DNA of 64,000 nt from Izemoplasma sp964435595. Its GTDB lineage: Bacteria; Bacillota_I; Bacilli_A; Izemoplasmatales; Izemoplasmataceae. Shown piece after piece: positions 50,004 to 58,501 of the stretch. The stretch lies in NCBI GenBank assembly GCA_964435595.1, contig CAYSZV010000003.1, positions 1-64,000 on the forward strand. The letters run 5' to 3'. The notes beneath the pieces are model-generated. The model saw nothing but the letters and a program-made list of their open reading frames with translations. It searched no databases and was not told where the DNA came from. The position numbers and the translations under genes were made by a program. Numbering within the stretch: position 1 is the first letter of the stretch; every line of letters begins with the position of its first letter.

Positions 50004-51002
50004 CTACATATACTCTTTTATTTTTGAAATACTTATTGTCTTAATAAAGGCGTTTCCTTCTTCTTTTAATAGAATTAAATTGATTGTTTTGCCTGTAATT
50101 TTTTTATCTAATTTAATGTAGTTATATAGCGTATCCACATCATAAGAATACGATGTAGGAAGATTATATTTTTGGAATAAAGATCGTACTGTATCATGTA
50201 ACACGGGATCCTTAATCATCATCAGCATCCCGATTGCGATTGATTCACCATGTAATAATGAATACCCACTATCTTGTTCGATTGCATGACCAATTGTGTG
50301 TCCAAAATTGAGGAGTTGTCGAACACCTTTGTCCTTCACATCTTGGATAACGATATCACGTTTTATTTGTATACTTCGATATATAAAGTTTTCTATGTCA
50401 GAATTGACGTCATATTGAATGAGGTCTTGATAAAGTGATTTTCCGGCAATAAGAGCATGTTTGATTAGTTCTGCCATACCATTATTAAAATGTCTTTTTG
50501 TTAAGGTAGAAAGTGTGTTTGGATCAATGATCACAATCTTTGGTTGATAAAAACTACCGATTGCATTTTTCATATATTTGCTATTAATTCCTACTTTTCC
50601 ACCAACACTGCTATCTACTTGAGATAATAGAGAAGTTGGAATTTGCACAAAATCTATACCACGCATATAAATACTAGCAATGAATCCAGCAAAATCACCT
50701 ACAACTCCACCACCTAGGGCAATGATTGTAGTGCTTCTTGGAAGAGATAATGATAGCATATCATCAATGACTTCATTTATTTTTTCCGCGCACTTAAGCG
50801 ATTCTCCGTGTTTCATAACATAGGTTTTGATTACTTTTAGTTGTGACTCAACAGTAGCAATATATTCGTTTGGAATATTGTCATCGGTAATGATGACGTA
50901 TTCTTTCTCTGTATCAAGATAGGCTGAAACGTTAGAAAGAAGCCCTTTTTCGATAAGGACATCATAACTGTTTTCGTTTAATGACACATGTACTTTTTTC
51001 AT
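50004..51002 (-). CDS. aroB: 3-dehydroquinate synthase
   Basis: AroB (332 aa) is the NAD-dependent cyclase of the shikimate pathway. Landmarks are ITTLGGGVVGDFAGFIASIYMRG-type sequence (here IIALGGGVVGDFAGF, about residues 94-108), VDSSVGGKVGIN near 130-141, GMAELIKHALI near 176-186 and the metal-binding LNFGHTIGHAIE near 230-241. The ATG at 51000-51002 follows GAGGAGT; the in-frame codons upstream lie inside the end of aroA. Gap to aroA is four bases. Confidence 0.95.
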   Translation of the reverse strand: MKKVHVSLNENSYDVLIEKGLLSNVSAYLDTEKEYVIITDDNIPNEYIATVESQLKVIKTYVMKHGESLKCAEKINEVIDDMLSLSLPRSTTIIALGGGVVGDFAGFIASIYMRGIDFVQIPTSLLSQVDSSVGGKVGINSKYMKNAIGSFYQPKIVIIDPNTLSTLTKRHFNNGMAELIKHALIAGKSLYQDLIQYDVNSDIENFIYRSIQIKRDIVIQDVKDKGVRQLLNFGHTIGHAIEQDSGYSLLHGESIAIGMLMMIKDPVLHDTVRSLFQKYNLPTSYSYDVDTLYNYIKLDKKITGKTINLILLKEEGNAFIKTISISKIKEYM

Positions 51003-51006
51003 ATTA

Positions 51007-52284
51007 TTACTCCTCGTAAACCACTTTTCCACCGATTGCTTTTAAGTCCTCAAAGAAATGAGGATATGATTTGTTTATACAGTCAGCGTGTTTGATTGTG
51101 AATGGGACTTCACACCTTGATGAAGCGATTCCCAACATCATTGCTATTCTATGATCGTTAAATGAATCGAAGGTGCCGCCCGGTCCATCTAGTGATTTTT
51201 TACCAACGATAATGATTTCATCATCAATTACTTTAATGTTGGCACCCAATTTTGCTAAAGTGGTAACTGTTGATTCAATTCGATCAGATTCTTTTAATCG
51301 TAAACGATGTGCGTTCACGATTTTAGTTGTACCTTTTGAAAGGGCAGCTAAGAGAGAGACAATCGGTCCTAAATCAGGACAGTTTTGAATATCAATCACT
51401 CTTCCTATTGTTTTTGATTTTACTGTAGTAAAGCCGTTTTCAGTAAATATTATTTTACCTTTCATAGATTGAATAATATCGATGATTGCCATGTCTCCTT
51501 GACTCGAATCATGTGGGACATCGGTGACCTTAATTGCTCCACCAATGATTCCACCTACAAGGTGAAAGGCAGCTTGGGAATAATCTCCTTCAACACGATA
51601 ATCGTTTGCAACATAGGATTGATTACCCTCAATAAAATAGCCCTTTGGTATTTCTCTTATAGTAACGCCAAAATGTTCTAACGTTTTAATGGTAAGATCT
51701 ATATAACTTTTTGATTCTAATATACCATCAATAATGATTTCTGAATCTTCATCTAATAAAGGCAGTGCAAACATTAAACCAGAGAAAAACTGAGAACTAA
51801 CATCACCTTTAATAGTATACTTTCTTGCTTTAACAGAGCCTTTTACTACTATTTTTTCGTCATCTTGAATAAATGTATTGTTGTCTTCTGTGAAGATTTT
51901 TTCATAGATTGATTGTGGTCTTTTCATCAATCCTGGTTCACCAATAAAATGAATCTCTTTTTCTGTTAGAGAAAATAAAGGTATCAGAAATCTAATTGTA
52001 GATCCTGATTCGTTACAATATACTTTTTTTGATTTTAGTTTTAATTTTTTAATTCCATGTACTACAACTTTATTATCTTTTCGTTCAAATTTAACACCAA
52101 GTGTTTCAAGGGCTTCTATTGTAGCTAATGTGTCTTCGGAATATACAAAATTAGTAATAAGAGATTCTCCACTAGAAAGAGCTGCACAAATTAGTGCACG
52201 ATGACTTAAACTTTTTGAAGGTGGAACTTTAACTGTTCCGTTAAAAGAACAAGGAAAAAGCTTAACAGAGGTGTTTTGTTTCAC
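51007..52284 (-). CDS. aroA: 3-phosphoshikimate 1-carboxyvinyltransferase (EPSP synthase)
   Basis: AroA (425 aa) transfers enolpyruvyl from PEP to shikimate 3-phosphate. It shows VPPSKSLSHRALICAALSSGES (about residues 20-41), NESGSTIRFLIPL near 92-104, the phosphate region GDVSSQFFSGLMFALPLL, and a C-terminal RLRLKESDRIE and FNDHRIAMM. The start is GTG at 52282-52284, overlapping the TGA of tyrA (GTGA). The sequence resembles the glyphosate-sensitive class I or related forms, but the binding-site residues cannot be judged firmly here. Confidence 0.95.
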   Translation of the reverse strand: MKQNTSVKLFPCSFNGTVKVPPSKSLSHRALICAALSSGESLITNFVYSEDTLATIEALETLGVKFERKDNKVVVHGIKKLKLKSKKVYCNESGSTIRFLIPLFSLTEKEIHFIGEPGLMKRPQSIYEKIFTEDNNTFIQDDEKIVVKGSVKARKYTIKGDVSSQFFSGLMFALPLLDEDSEIIIDGILESKSYIDLTIKTLEHFGVTIREIPKGYFIEGNQSYVANDYRVEGDYSQAAFHLVGGIIGGAIKVTDVPHDSSQGDMAIIDIIQSMKGKIIFTENGFTTVKSKTIGRVIDIQNCPDLGPIVSLLAALSKGTTKIVNAHRLRLKESDRIESTVTTLAKLGANIKVIDDEIIIVGKKSLDGPGGTFDSFNDHRIAMMLGIASSRCEVPFTIKHADCINKSYPHFFEDLKAIGGKVVYEE

Positions 52285-53114
52285 TTTATTTTCCCCCTTT
52301 TATGCGTTGCTTCTTGCATTAATTCTTGAAGTTTCGCTTTGTCTTTTCTTTGAAGTGCATCTTTGAACAAATCAAGTTGAACTTCAAATTTATTAATATG
52401 TTTTATTAGATAATCTTTATTGTTGATAAATAATTCAGACCATAAAGAGTCATTAAATTTTGCAATCCTAGTTAAATCTTTATATGAATCTCCAATAAAC
52501 AATCTTGTGTCATATTTTTCATCATCACTGTTTACCAAAGCAAGGGCAATCGCGTGAGTAAGCTGTGAAGTAAACCCAATAATTTCGTCATGTTGTATGT
52601 CGGTTACACGCGATACATTCTTAAATCCCATTTGTTTTGCAAGTGTTTCGATTAGATTTAATGCTTCATCTGAATTCTTGTCTGTTGGAGTGATTATGAA
52701 ATTTGCGTCTTTAAAAATATTTTCGTTGCTATTCCATACACCAGTTGTTTCGCGACCAGCAATTGGATGAGCGAAAACAAATTCAACATCATCTTCGAAA
52801 TATATGTCGAGAGCGTCAATTAGCCTTCTTTTAATACCTACTGCATCAGAGATGATTGCACCTCTTTTAAAGTAATTTATGTTTTGTTGAATGAAGGTGA
52901 TTGTATCGTTAGGATATAGGCATAGAAAAACAACGTCTAACTCATTTAAGACGTCTTTTGGAGTATTTGTACCTCTGTCAATAATATTGTTTTCCAGAGC
53001 GTATTGAAGCGTTTTATCGTTATTGTCTATTCCTACAATTTCATAGGGGTATTTACGTAAGCTTTTTGCATAAGTCCCACCAATTAATCCGAGACCAACG
53101 ATTCCTATTTTCAT
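52281..53114 (-). CDS. tyrA: Prephenate dehydrogenase
   Basis: TyrA (277 aa) oxidises prephenate to hydroxyphenylpyruvate for tyrosine. The NAD-binding loop IGIVGLGLIGGTYAKSL is at residues 3-19, followed by LDVVFLCLYPND and the active-site region FAHPIAGRETTGV near 134-146. It has no C-terminal ACT domain. It is first in the aro operon and has AGGGTGAT before the ATG at 53112-53114. The palindrome at 53130-53148 sits over the promoter. Confidence 0.93.
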   Translation of the reverse strand: MKIGIVGLGLIGGTYAKSLRKYPYEIVGIDNNDKTLQYALENNIIDRGTNTPKDVLNELDVVFLCLYPNDTITFIQQNINYFKRGAIISDAVGIKRRLIDALDIYFEDDVEFVFAHPIAGRETTGVWNSNENIFKDANFIITPTDKNSDEALNLIETLAKQMGFKNVSRVTDIQHDEIIGFTSQLTHAIALALVNSDDEKYDTRLFIGDSYKDLTRIAKFNDSLWSELFINNKDYLIKHINKFEVQLDLFKDALQRKDKAKLQELMQEATHKRGKIK

Positions 53115-53129
53115 ATTATCACCCTTTGA

Positions 53130-53148
53130 TATAGTATATTATACTATA
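53130..53148. promoter_or_regulatory. 19-bp palindrome over the tyrA-aro operon -10
   Basis: TATAGTATA-T-TATACTATA is a perfect inverted repeat with one central base. On the minus strand it contains TATAAT, the likely -10 of the aro operon, 16 bases upstream of tyrA. An operator for a dimeric repressor is possible; a low-complexity AT palindrome occurring by chance is the alternative. Confidence 0.45.
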
Positions 53149-53177
53149 CTTCACCTTGTTATATAAAGAATATTACG

Positions 53178-53191
53178 TGTAAGCGCTTTTG
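53178..53191. promoter_or_regulatory. cre-like site overlapping the fhs -35
   Basis: TGTAAGCGCTTTTG matches 12 of 14 positions of the cre consensus and contains the palindromic AAGCGCTT. Its last bases overlap the -35 of fhs (53189-53194). Confidence 0.45.
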
Positions 53192-53217
53192 TCAATTCAT
53201 TGCATTTTATATATAAA
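53189..53217 (+). promoter_or_regulatory. Promoter of fhs
   Basis: TTGTCA (53189-53194), 17 bases, TATAAA (53212-53217), about 48 bases before the start codon. Confidence 0.65.
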
Positions 53218-53265
53218 AATGAGATAATTAGTAGAAATATAACTTTTACTAGGAGGGTTTATTAA

Positions 53266-54936
53266 ATGAATGTTGATTTAAAAATTGCACAAGAGGCAAA
53301 GATGAAGAAAATAATGGAAATCGCTTCAAATCTAGGATTAAGTCTAGATGATATTGAACTATATGGAAATTATAAAGCAAAAATTGATTTACGTGTTATT
53401 GATAAACTGAAAGATGTTGATAATGGAAAAGTAATATTAGTTACCGCGATTAATCCTACTCCAGCTGGGGAAGGAAAATCAACAACAACGGTAGGATTAG
53501 GCCAAGCCTTTGGAAAAATCGGAGAGAAAGCAATTATCGCCTTAAGAGAGCCATCTTTTGGTCCTGTCATGGGAGTAAAAGGAGGAGCTGCAGGTGGTGG
53601 ATATAGCCAAGTTGTTCCAATGGAAGACTTAAACTTACACTTTACTGGAGATATACACGCGATTACTACCGCAAACAACGCAATAAGTGCAGTTATTGAT
53701 AACCACATTCACCAGGGAAATGAGCTTAATATTGATCCAAGAAGGATCTCTTGGAAGCGCGCTATTGATATGAATGATAGAGCATTAAGAGATGTGGTTA
53801 TTGGACTTGGTGGAATTGGAAACAGTTTGCCAAGACAAGATGGATTTAACATTACAGTTGCTTCGGAGATAATGGCCGTATTATGTCTTGCAAGTGATAT
53901 GAAAGATTTGAAATTAAGAATGAAAAGAATTGTTATAGGATACACATATGATCGTAAGCCTATAACAATTGGAGATTTAGAAATGGAAGGAGCGGTTGCT
54001 CTGATTTTAAAAGATGCAATCAAACCGAACTTAGTACAAACTTTGGAGAATACACCAGCGTTGGTGCATGGTGGGCCATTTGCTAATATCGCACATGGAT
54101 GTAATAGTATTATTGCTACAAATATGGGTAGAAAACTGGCCGACTATGTTATAACAGAAGCTGGATTTGGGGCAGACCTTGGGGCTGAAAAGTTTCTTGA
54201 TATTAAAACACATCAAGCAGGATTTACTCCTAGTGCAGTAGTAATTGTGGCTACAGTAAGAGCACTAAAAATGCACGGTGGTGTGAACAAGAAAGAACTA
54301 GAACCTGAAAACGTTGAAGCTCTTATTAAAGGGCTTTCCAACTTAGAAAAACACATTGATACAATCAAACAATTTGGATTACCATATGTTGTTGCAATCA
54401 ATAGTTTTGTAACAGATACAGACAACGAGACAAAAGCCTTAAGTGATTATCTAGAATCAAACGGACATCCATGGAGTTTAAGTGAAGTGTGGGAAAAAGG
54501 TGGAGACGGTGCAATTGATTTAGCAAAACAAGTTATTCACCAAATTGAAACAAAAGAGAACAATTTTAAAAGAATGTATGATCAAACTGATGACCTTGCA
54601 ACAAAAATTGAAAAAGTAGCTAAAAAAGTATATGGTGCAGATGGTGTGGAGTTCACTAGTCAAGCGAAACTCCAACTCCGTAAGTTTAAAAGACTGGGAT
54701 GGGATAACCTATCGGTATGTATGGCAAAAACGCAATACAGTTTATCAGATGACCCTAAATTATTGGGTAGACCAACCGGATTCACTATTACAATTCGCGA
54801 ATTAAGACCAAGTATTGGTGCTGGATTTATTGTCGCATTGACAGGTGATGTTATGACAATGCCGGGGCTTCCGAAAAAGCCTGCAGCGCTAGATATGGAC
54901 ATCGACGAGGATGGAAACGCACAAGGATTATTCTAA
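53266..54936 (+). CDS. fhs: Formate-tetrahydrofolate ligase
   Basis: Fhs (556 aa) charges formate onto tetrahydrofolate with ATP, giving 10-formyl-THF for purine and initiator-tRNA formylation. The P-loop-like TPAGEGKSTTTVGLGQA (about residues 65-81) and FGPVMGVKGGAAGGGYSQV (about 99-117) are family signatures, as is the C-terminal PGLPKKPAA. AGGAGGG precedes the ATG at 53266. Together with folD (58.5 kb) it completes the formate branch of one-carbon metabolism. Confidence 0.97.
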   Translation: MNVDLKIAQEAKMKKIMEIASNLGLSLDDIELYGNYKAKIDLRVIDKLKDVDNGKVILVTAINPTPAGEGKSTTTVGLGQAFGKIGEKAIIALREPSFGPVMGVKGGAAGGGYSQVVPMEDLNLHFTGDIHAITTANNAISAVIDNHIHQGNELNIDPRRISWKRAIDMNDRALRDVVIGLGGIGNSLPRQDGFNITVASEIMAVLCLASDMKDLKLRMKRIVIGYTYDRKPITIGDLEMEGAVALILKDAIKPNLVQTLENTPALVHGGPFANIAHGCNSIIATNMGRKLADYVITEAGFGADLGAEKFLDIKTHQAGFTPSAVVIVATVRALKMHGGVNKKELEPENVEALIKGLSNLEKHIDTIKQFGLPYVVAINSFVTDTDNETKALSDYLESNGHPWSLSEVWEKGGDGAIDLAKQVIHQIETKENNFKRMYDQTDDLATKIEKVAKKVYGADGVEFTSQAKLQLRKFKRLGWDNLSVCMAKTQYSLSDDPKLLGRPTGFTITIRELRPSIGAGFIVALTGDVMTMPGLPKKPAALDMDIDEDGNAQGLF

Positions 54937-54937
54937 C

Positions 54938-54963
54938 AAAGAGGACTTCGGTCCTTTTTTTAT
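54938..54963 (+). terminator. Intrinsic terminator of fhs
   Basis: AGGAC-TTCG-GTCCT with a long T run; the UUCG tetraloop is unusually stable. Confidence 0.87.
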
Positions 54964-54971
54964 TTTTGGTA

Positions 54972-55000
54972 TTGTGCATTACACACTACTGTGTTACAAT
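54972..55000 (+). promoter_or_regulatory. Promoter of the padR operon with an internal inverted repeat
   Basis: TTGTGC (54972-54977), 17 bases, TACAAT (54995-55000). ACACA-CTAC-TGTGT (54981-54994) fills the spacer, a likely place for PadR to bind and repress its own operon. Confidence 0.55.
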
Positions 55001-55019
55001 AGGGTTGGGAGGTAATATA

Positions 55020-55391
55020 ATGAATGCACAATTTAAGAGAGGTATTGTAGAGTTATGTGTTTTAAGTGAATTGGTACAAGAAGACATGTATGGATATTCA
55101 ATTATTAACAATATATCAGAACACATCGATGTAAATGAAAATACCGTTTACCCAATTTTAAGAAGACTAACAAAAGAAGGATATTTTACAACATATTTAA
55201 AAGAATCAAACATAGGAGCAGCTAGAAAATATTATAAGGTAACGGAAAAAGGATTTCGTTACTATCTAGAACTTCGAGAACAATGGGATCATTTTATAGG
55301 AGGCGTTTACGCTATCTTAAATAAAGGAGGAAAAAAGAATGAAGAAATACTTAAAAGATTTAGAGACAGAACTGAAAAAATTGAACGTTAG
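55020..55391 (+). CDS. PadR family transcriptional regulator
   Basis: A 123-residue PadR repressor with the winged helix LCVLSELVQEDMYGYSIINNI (about residues 12-32), NTVYPILRRLTKEGYF and a C-terminal dimerisation helix. Such regulators often pair with a DUF1700/DUF4097 membrane-stress protein encoded downstream, as here. The ATG at 55020 follows GGGAGGT; the in-frame start upstream would include the promoter. It overlaps the next gene by 53 bases, in a different frame. Confidence 0.92.
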   Translation: MNAQFKRGIVELCVLSELVQEDMYGYSIINNISEHIDVNENTVYPILRRLTKEGYFTTYLKESNIGAARKYYKVTEKGFRYYLELREQWDHFIGGVYAILNKGGKKNEEILKRFRDRTEKIER

Positions 55392-56322
55392 TGATGAAGA
55401 AATCGCAGAAATTTTAGCTGATCATAAAGAAATGTTAGAAGAAGCACAAAGTGAAGGAGTTACAGACGAAGAAATGATTTCTAAGTTTGGTGACCCTAAA
55501 AATATAGCTAGAGACCTTTATGAAGACGTTTTAGATGAGGATTTATCACAAAAAGAAGAGCCTGTATTTGGAACCGAGAGTTTACAAGGGTATGAGTTAA
55601 TGAAATCAATTCAAGTTTTAGAAGGGCTAAATGCGGTAAATATCAACTTAGTTAGTGAAGATATAATCTTCTTTCCTTATGAAGGAGAAACAATTGAAGT
55701 CTATGTAAGAGGAAAGTTTAATGAGGAAGAGTACACAATCAATTTCAAAGACGGTATATTTAATTTAATCAAATCAAAAGGAAAAGTATCATTTAATATT
55801 TTTGGTAAAAAAACTCCAGATTTTGGAGTGAGATTTCCACAATGCCACTTAGAAAACTTTAAATTAAGTTTGGTATCAGGAGATGGAAATATCGAAGACA
55901 TTAATGCGGATGGTGNNNNNNNNNNGTTTAAAACAGTATCAGGTGATTTGAAAGTATCGAATATCACTTCAACAACCAAAGTAGAAGTTTCTGTTGTATC
56001 GGGTGATGTAAAATTGAATAGTCTATCCAGTGCAAAACTAGAAATGTCAAGTGTATCAGGAGATGTTTCATTAAAGAAAGTTAAATTGGAAGAACAAGCA
56101 TTTATGAGCACTGTTTCAGGAGATATTAACGCAGATACTGTTAAAGTACCTGAAATTGAATTTCGTACTGTAAGTGGTGACTTCAATGGAAAAGAAGTTT
56201 ACTGCGATGTTGTATCATTGAAATCATTAAGTGGAGACTTTACAATTGAGAATTCAAATAAGGATCATAAAATCGAGGTAACAAGTAAAAGTTCGCTTTC
56301 TGGGAAAGTGACAATAAAATAA
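55339..56322 (+). CDS. DUF1700/DUF4097 repeat protein (contains an assembly gap)
   Basis: A protein of about 327 residues including four unknown ones. The N-terminal 75 residues form an HAAS/DUF1700-like helical module (KKYLKDLETELKKLNVSDEEIAEILADHKEMLEEA). The rest is a DUF4097-type stack of beta-strand repeats of 19-21 residues, each centred on (V/L)SGD. No membrane segment is evident, so it may be cytosolic or act at the membrane with partners. The start ATG at 55339 has AAAGGAGG and overlaps padR. Ten N at 55916-55925 break the second repeat. Function is unknown; the pairing with PadR suggests envelope or stress control. Confidence 0.82.
   Translation: MKKYLKDLETELKKLNVSDEEIAEILADHKEMLEEAQSEGVTDEEMISKFGDPKNIARDLYEDVLDEDLSQKEEPVFGTESLQGYELMKSIQVLEGLNAVNINLVSEDIIFFPYEGETIEVYVRGKFNEEEYTINFKDGIFNLIKSKGKVSFNIFGKKTPDFGVRFPQCHLENFKLSLVSGDGNIEDINADGXXXXFKTVSGDLKVSNITSTTKVEVSVVSGDVKLNSLSSAKLEMSSVSGDVSLKKVKLEEQAFMSTVSGDINADTVKVPEIEFRTVSGDFNGKEVYCDVVSLKSLSGDFTIENSNKDHKIEVTSKSSLSGKVTIK
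55916..55925. other. Assembly gap of ten N inside the DUF4097 gene
   Basis: Ten ambiguous bases interrupt the repeat region. The repeat unit holding the gap is 21 residues long as drawn, while intact units are 19-20, so the true missing sequence is probably close to ten bases, with the reading frame kept if it is 3n+1. Confidence 0.95.
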
Positions 56323-56323
56323 A

Positions 56324-56350
56324 GGCTGATTATTTAAATCAGTCTTTTCT
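56324..56350 (+). terminator. Terminator of the padR operon
   Basis: GGCTGATT pairs with AATCAGTC (one G.T) and is followed by TTTTCTTT. Confidence 0.7.
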
Positions 56351-56387
56351 TTGTGATATAATTTAATAGAAGGAGTAGTGATACGAT

Positions 56388-57878
56388 ATGGAATTAATGA
56401 ATCAGTTTTATGAATTAGTTAAAAAGAGAAAAGCATATAGTTATGCATTGAATGTAGTAGGGTGGGATTCTGCAACAGAAGCTCCAAAAAATGCCTTTCC
56501 AAGAAGAATGGAACTACTTGGTATTTTAAGTGGAGAAATGTTCCAAATGAGTACATCAGAGGAATATCAAAACGTGGTAAATGGCTTGGTTGATAAGTTA
56601 GAAGAGTTAAGTGTTGATGAACAAAGACAAATCAAACTTGCAAAAAAAGGATTGGATAAAATACTAAAAATTCCCAAAGAAGAATATGTTGAGTACAGAA
56701 AATTAGTAGGAATGTCTCAACGATTGTGGGAAGATGCGAAAGCAAACAACGATTTCAAATCATTTGAACCAAATCTTACTAAAATTGTGGAGTTTAATAA
56801 AAAGTTTGTATCGTATTATGAACTAGATACACACCCATATAATGTGTTACTCGATGATTATGAAGAAGATATGACAATGAAAGATTATGATGCATTTTTC
56901 AATACACTAAGAAGAGATTTAGTACCGTTTGTTAAAGAAGTGTTAGAAAGCGGTAAAAAGCTTAATGACGCGTTTGCTTCAAAATCATATGACAGTAAAA
57001 AACAAAAAGAATTTTGTGATTATTTGATTGATGTATTTAGCTTTGATCGTGACTCGGGATTAATGAAAGAGAGTGTTCATCCATTTACTTGGAACACACA
57101 TCCTAAAGATGTTCGTTTTACGACAAGATATTTGGAAGACATGGTGTTTTCTAGTATTTTTGCAGCAATCCACGAATTGGGACACGCTACATATGAACAG
57201 CAAGTTGACGATAAATGGGACGATACAACGTTAAATGGTGGAGCTTCAATGGGGATTCATGAATCTCAATCAAGATTTTATGAAAACGTAGTGGGAAGAA
57301 GTCCTGAGTTCTGGCAAGTTCATTTTCCGAAATTCAAAGAAATATTTCCAGAACAGTTACAAGGTGTAACAGTTGATGATTTTCATCGAGCAGTAAATAA
57401 AGTGGAAGCATCATTGATTCGTGTAGAAGCGGACGAACTAACATATCCATTACATATCATGCTTAGATACGAGATAGAAAGAATGCTGATGAGTGATGAA
57501 GTTCAAGTGTCAGAATTGCCTGAGTTATGGAATCAAAAAATGGTTGAATATCTCGGTATTAAGCCAAATAATGATGCAGACGGTGTGTTACAAGATGTAC
57601 ACTGGAGCGCAGGATTAATGGGATATTTCCCAACCTATGCACTAGGTACAGCATATGCTGCTCAAATATATTATACAATGCAAAAAGAGATTAATGTTGA
57701 ACAGGCAATTTTGGATAACGACATCAAAGTGATCAATAATTGGCTCAAAGAAAAAATCCATCAATTTGGATCTTCTAAAACAGCTAAGCAATTGATTCAA
57801 GATGTGACGGGTGAACCATTTGATGCAAAATACTATGTTCAATATTTAAAAGAGAAATACAGCAAACTATATCTATAG
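56388..57878 (+). CDS. Carboxypeptidase Taq (M32 metallopeptidase)
   Basis: A 496-residue M32 carboxypeptidase. The zinc site is HELGHATYEQ with HExxH near residue 263 and the downstream Glu in GIHESQSRFYEN near 294; DVHWSAGLMGYFPTYALG near 404-421 is a second conserved block. It trims C-terminal residues from peptides in the cytosol. An extended -10 (TGATATAAT, about 56353) precedes the AAGGAGTAG site. It is monocistronic with a strong terminator after it. Confidence 0.95.
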   Translation: MELMNQFYELVKKRKAYSYALNVVGWDSATEAPKNAFPRRMELLGILSGEMFQMSTSEEYQNVVNGLVDKLEELSVDEQRQIKLAKKGLDKILKIPKEEYVEYRKLVGMSQRLWEDAKANNDFKSFEPNLTKIVEFNKKFVSYYELDTHPYNVLLDDYEEDMTMKDYDAFFNTLRRDLVPFVKEVLESGKKLNDAFASKSYDSKKQKEFCDYLIDVFSFDRDSGLMKESVHPFTWNTHPKDVRFTTRYLEDMVFSSIFAAIHELGHATYEQQVDDKWDDTTLNGGASMGIHESQSRFYENVVGRSPEFWQVHFPKFKEIFPEQLQGVTVDDFHRAVNKVEASLIRVEADELTYPLHIMLRYEIERMLMSDEVQVSELPELWNQKMVEYLGIKPNNDADGVLQDVHWSAGLMGYFPTYALGTAYAAQIYYTMQKEINVEQAILDNDIKVINNWLKEKIHQFGSSKTAKQLIQDVTGEPFDAKYYVQYLKEKYSKLYL

Positions 57879-57896
57879 TAAATGGCTAAACAAAGC

Positions 57897-57929
57897 AAAA
57901 AGCAATCAAATATTATGGATTGCTTTTTT
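57897..57929 (+). terminator. Intrinsic terminator of the M32 peptidase gene
   Basis: Perfect 11-base-pair stem AAAAAGCAATC / GATTGCTTTTT followed by T. Confidence 0.88.
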
Positions 57930-57982
57930 GATATATACTTTTATAAAAAAGTATTGTATCATTAAAACGGAGGTGTATAATT

Positions 57983-58501
57983 GTGGAATATCAATCAATC
58001 AAATACAACGAATTATCAGATAAAGCATTGCAACAACTAAGTAAAGGTGCATTTTTTACAACCAAAGTAGGGAACAAAGTCAATACTATGACGATTGCCT
58101 GGGGAGGAATTAACATTGTATGGAATAAGCCGTTTTTTGTTGCATATGTTAGATTTTCTAGGGATAGTTACAATATGGTGGAAGAAAGTGAAGAGTTCAC
58201 AATCAGCATTCCAATTGAGAAAAACATGAAAAAAGAACTTTCATATTGCGGTACAAAATCAGGAAGAGATGTTGATAAAATTAAGGATATGAAGTTATCT
58301 TTATTACCCGGAAGACAAGTGGAAACGCCTATTTTAAGCGATTGTGAATTACACTATGAATGTAAAGTCACATATAAACTTCCAATGAAACTAGGCTTGG
58401 TCCCAGAAGATGTAAGACAAAGATATTATAATAATAATGACTATCATATGATTTATTATGGAGAAATTGTAGATTCATATTTAATCAAAGGAGAAAAATA
58501 A
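57983..58501 (+). CDS. Flavin reductase-like FMN-binding protein
   Basis: A 172-residue protein of the flavin reductase-like / flavoredoxin superfamily. The N-terminal half (GAFFTTKVGNKVNTMTIAWGGINIVWNKPFFVAYVRFSRDSYNMVEES) has the split-barrel pattern that binds FMN. The role is unclear; many relatives in anaerobes pass electrons between NAD(P)H and small acceptors. The GTG at 57983 follows GGAGGTG; no ATG is better. Its TAA overlaps the first base of folD, so it opens a folD-purB operon. Confidence 0.85.
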   Translation: MEYQSIKYNELSDKALQQLSKGAFFTTKVGNKVNTMTIAWGGINIVWNKPFFVAYVRFSRDSYNMVEESEEFTISIPIEKNMKKELSYCGTKSGRDVDKIKDMKLSLLPGRQVETPILSDCELHYECKVTYKLPMKLGLVPEDVRQRYYNNNDYHMIYYGEIVDSYLIKGEK

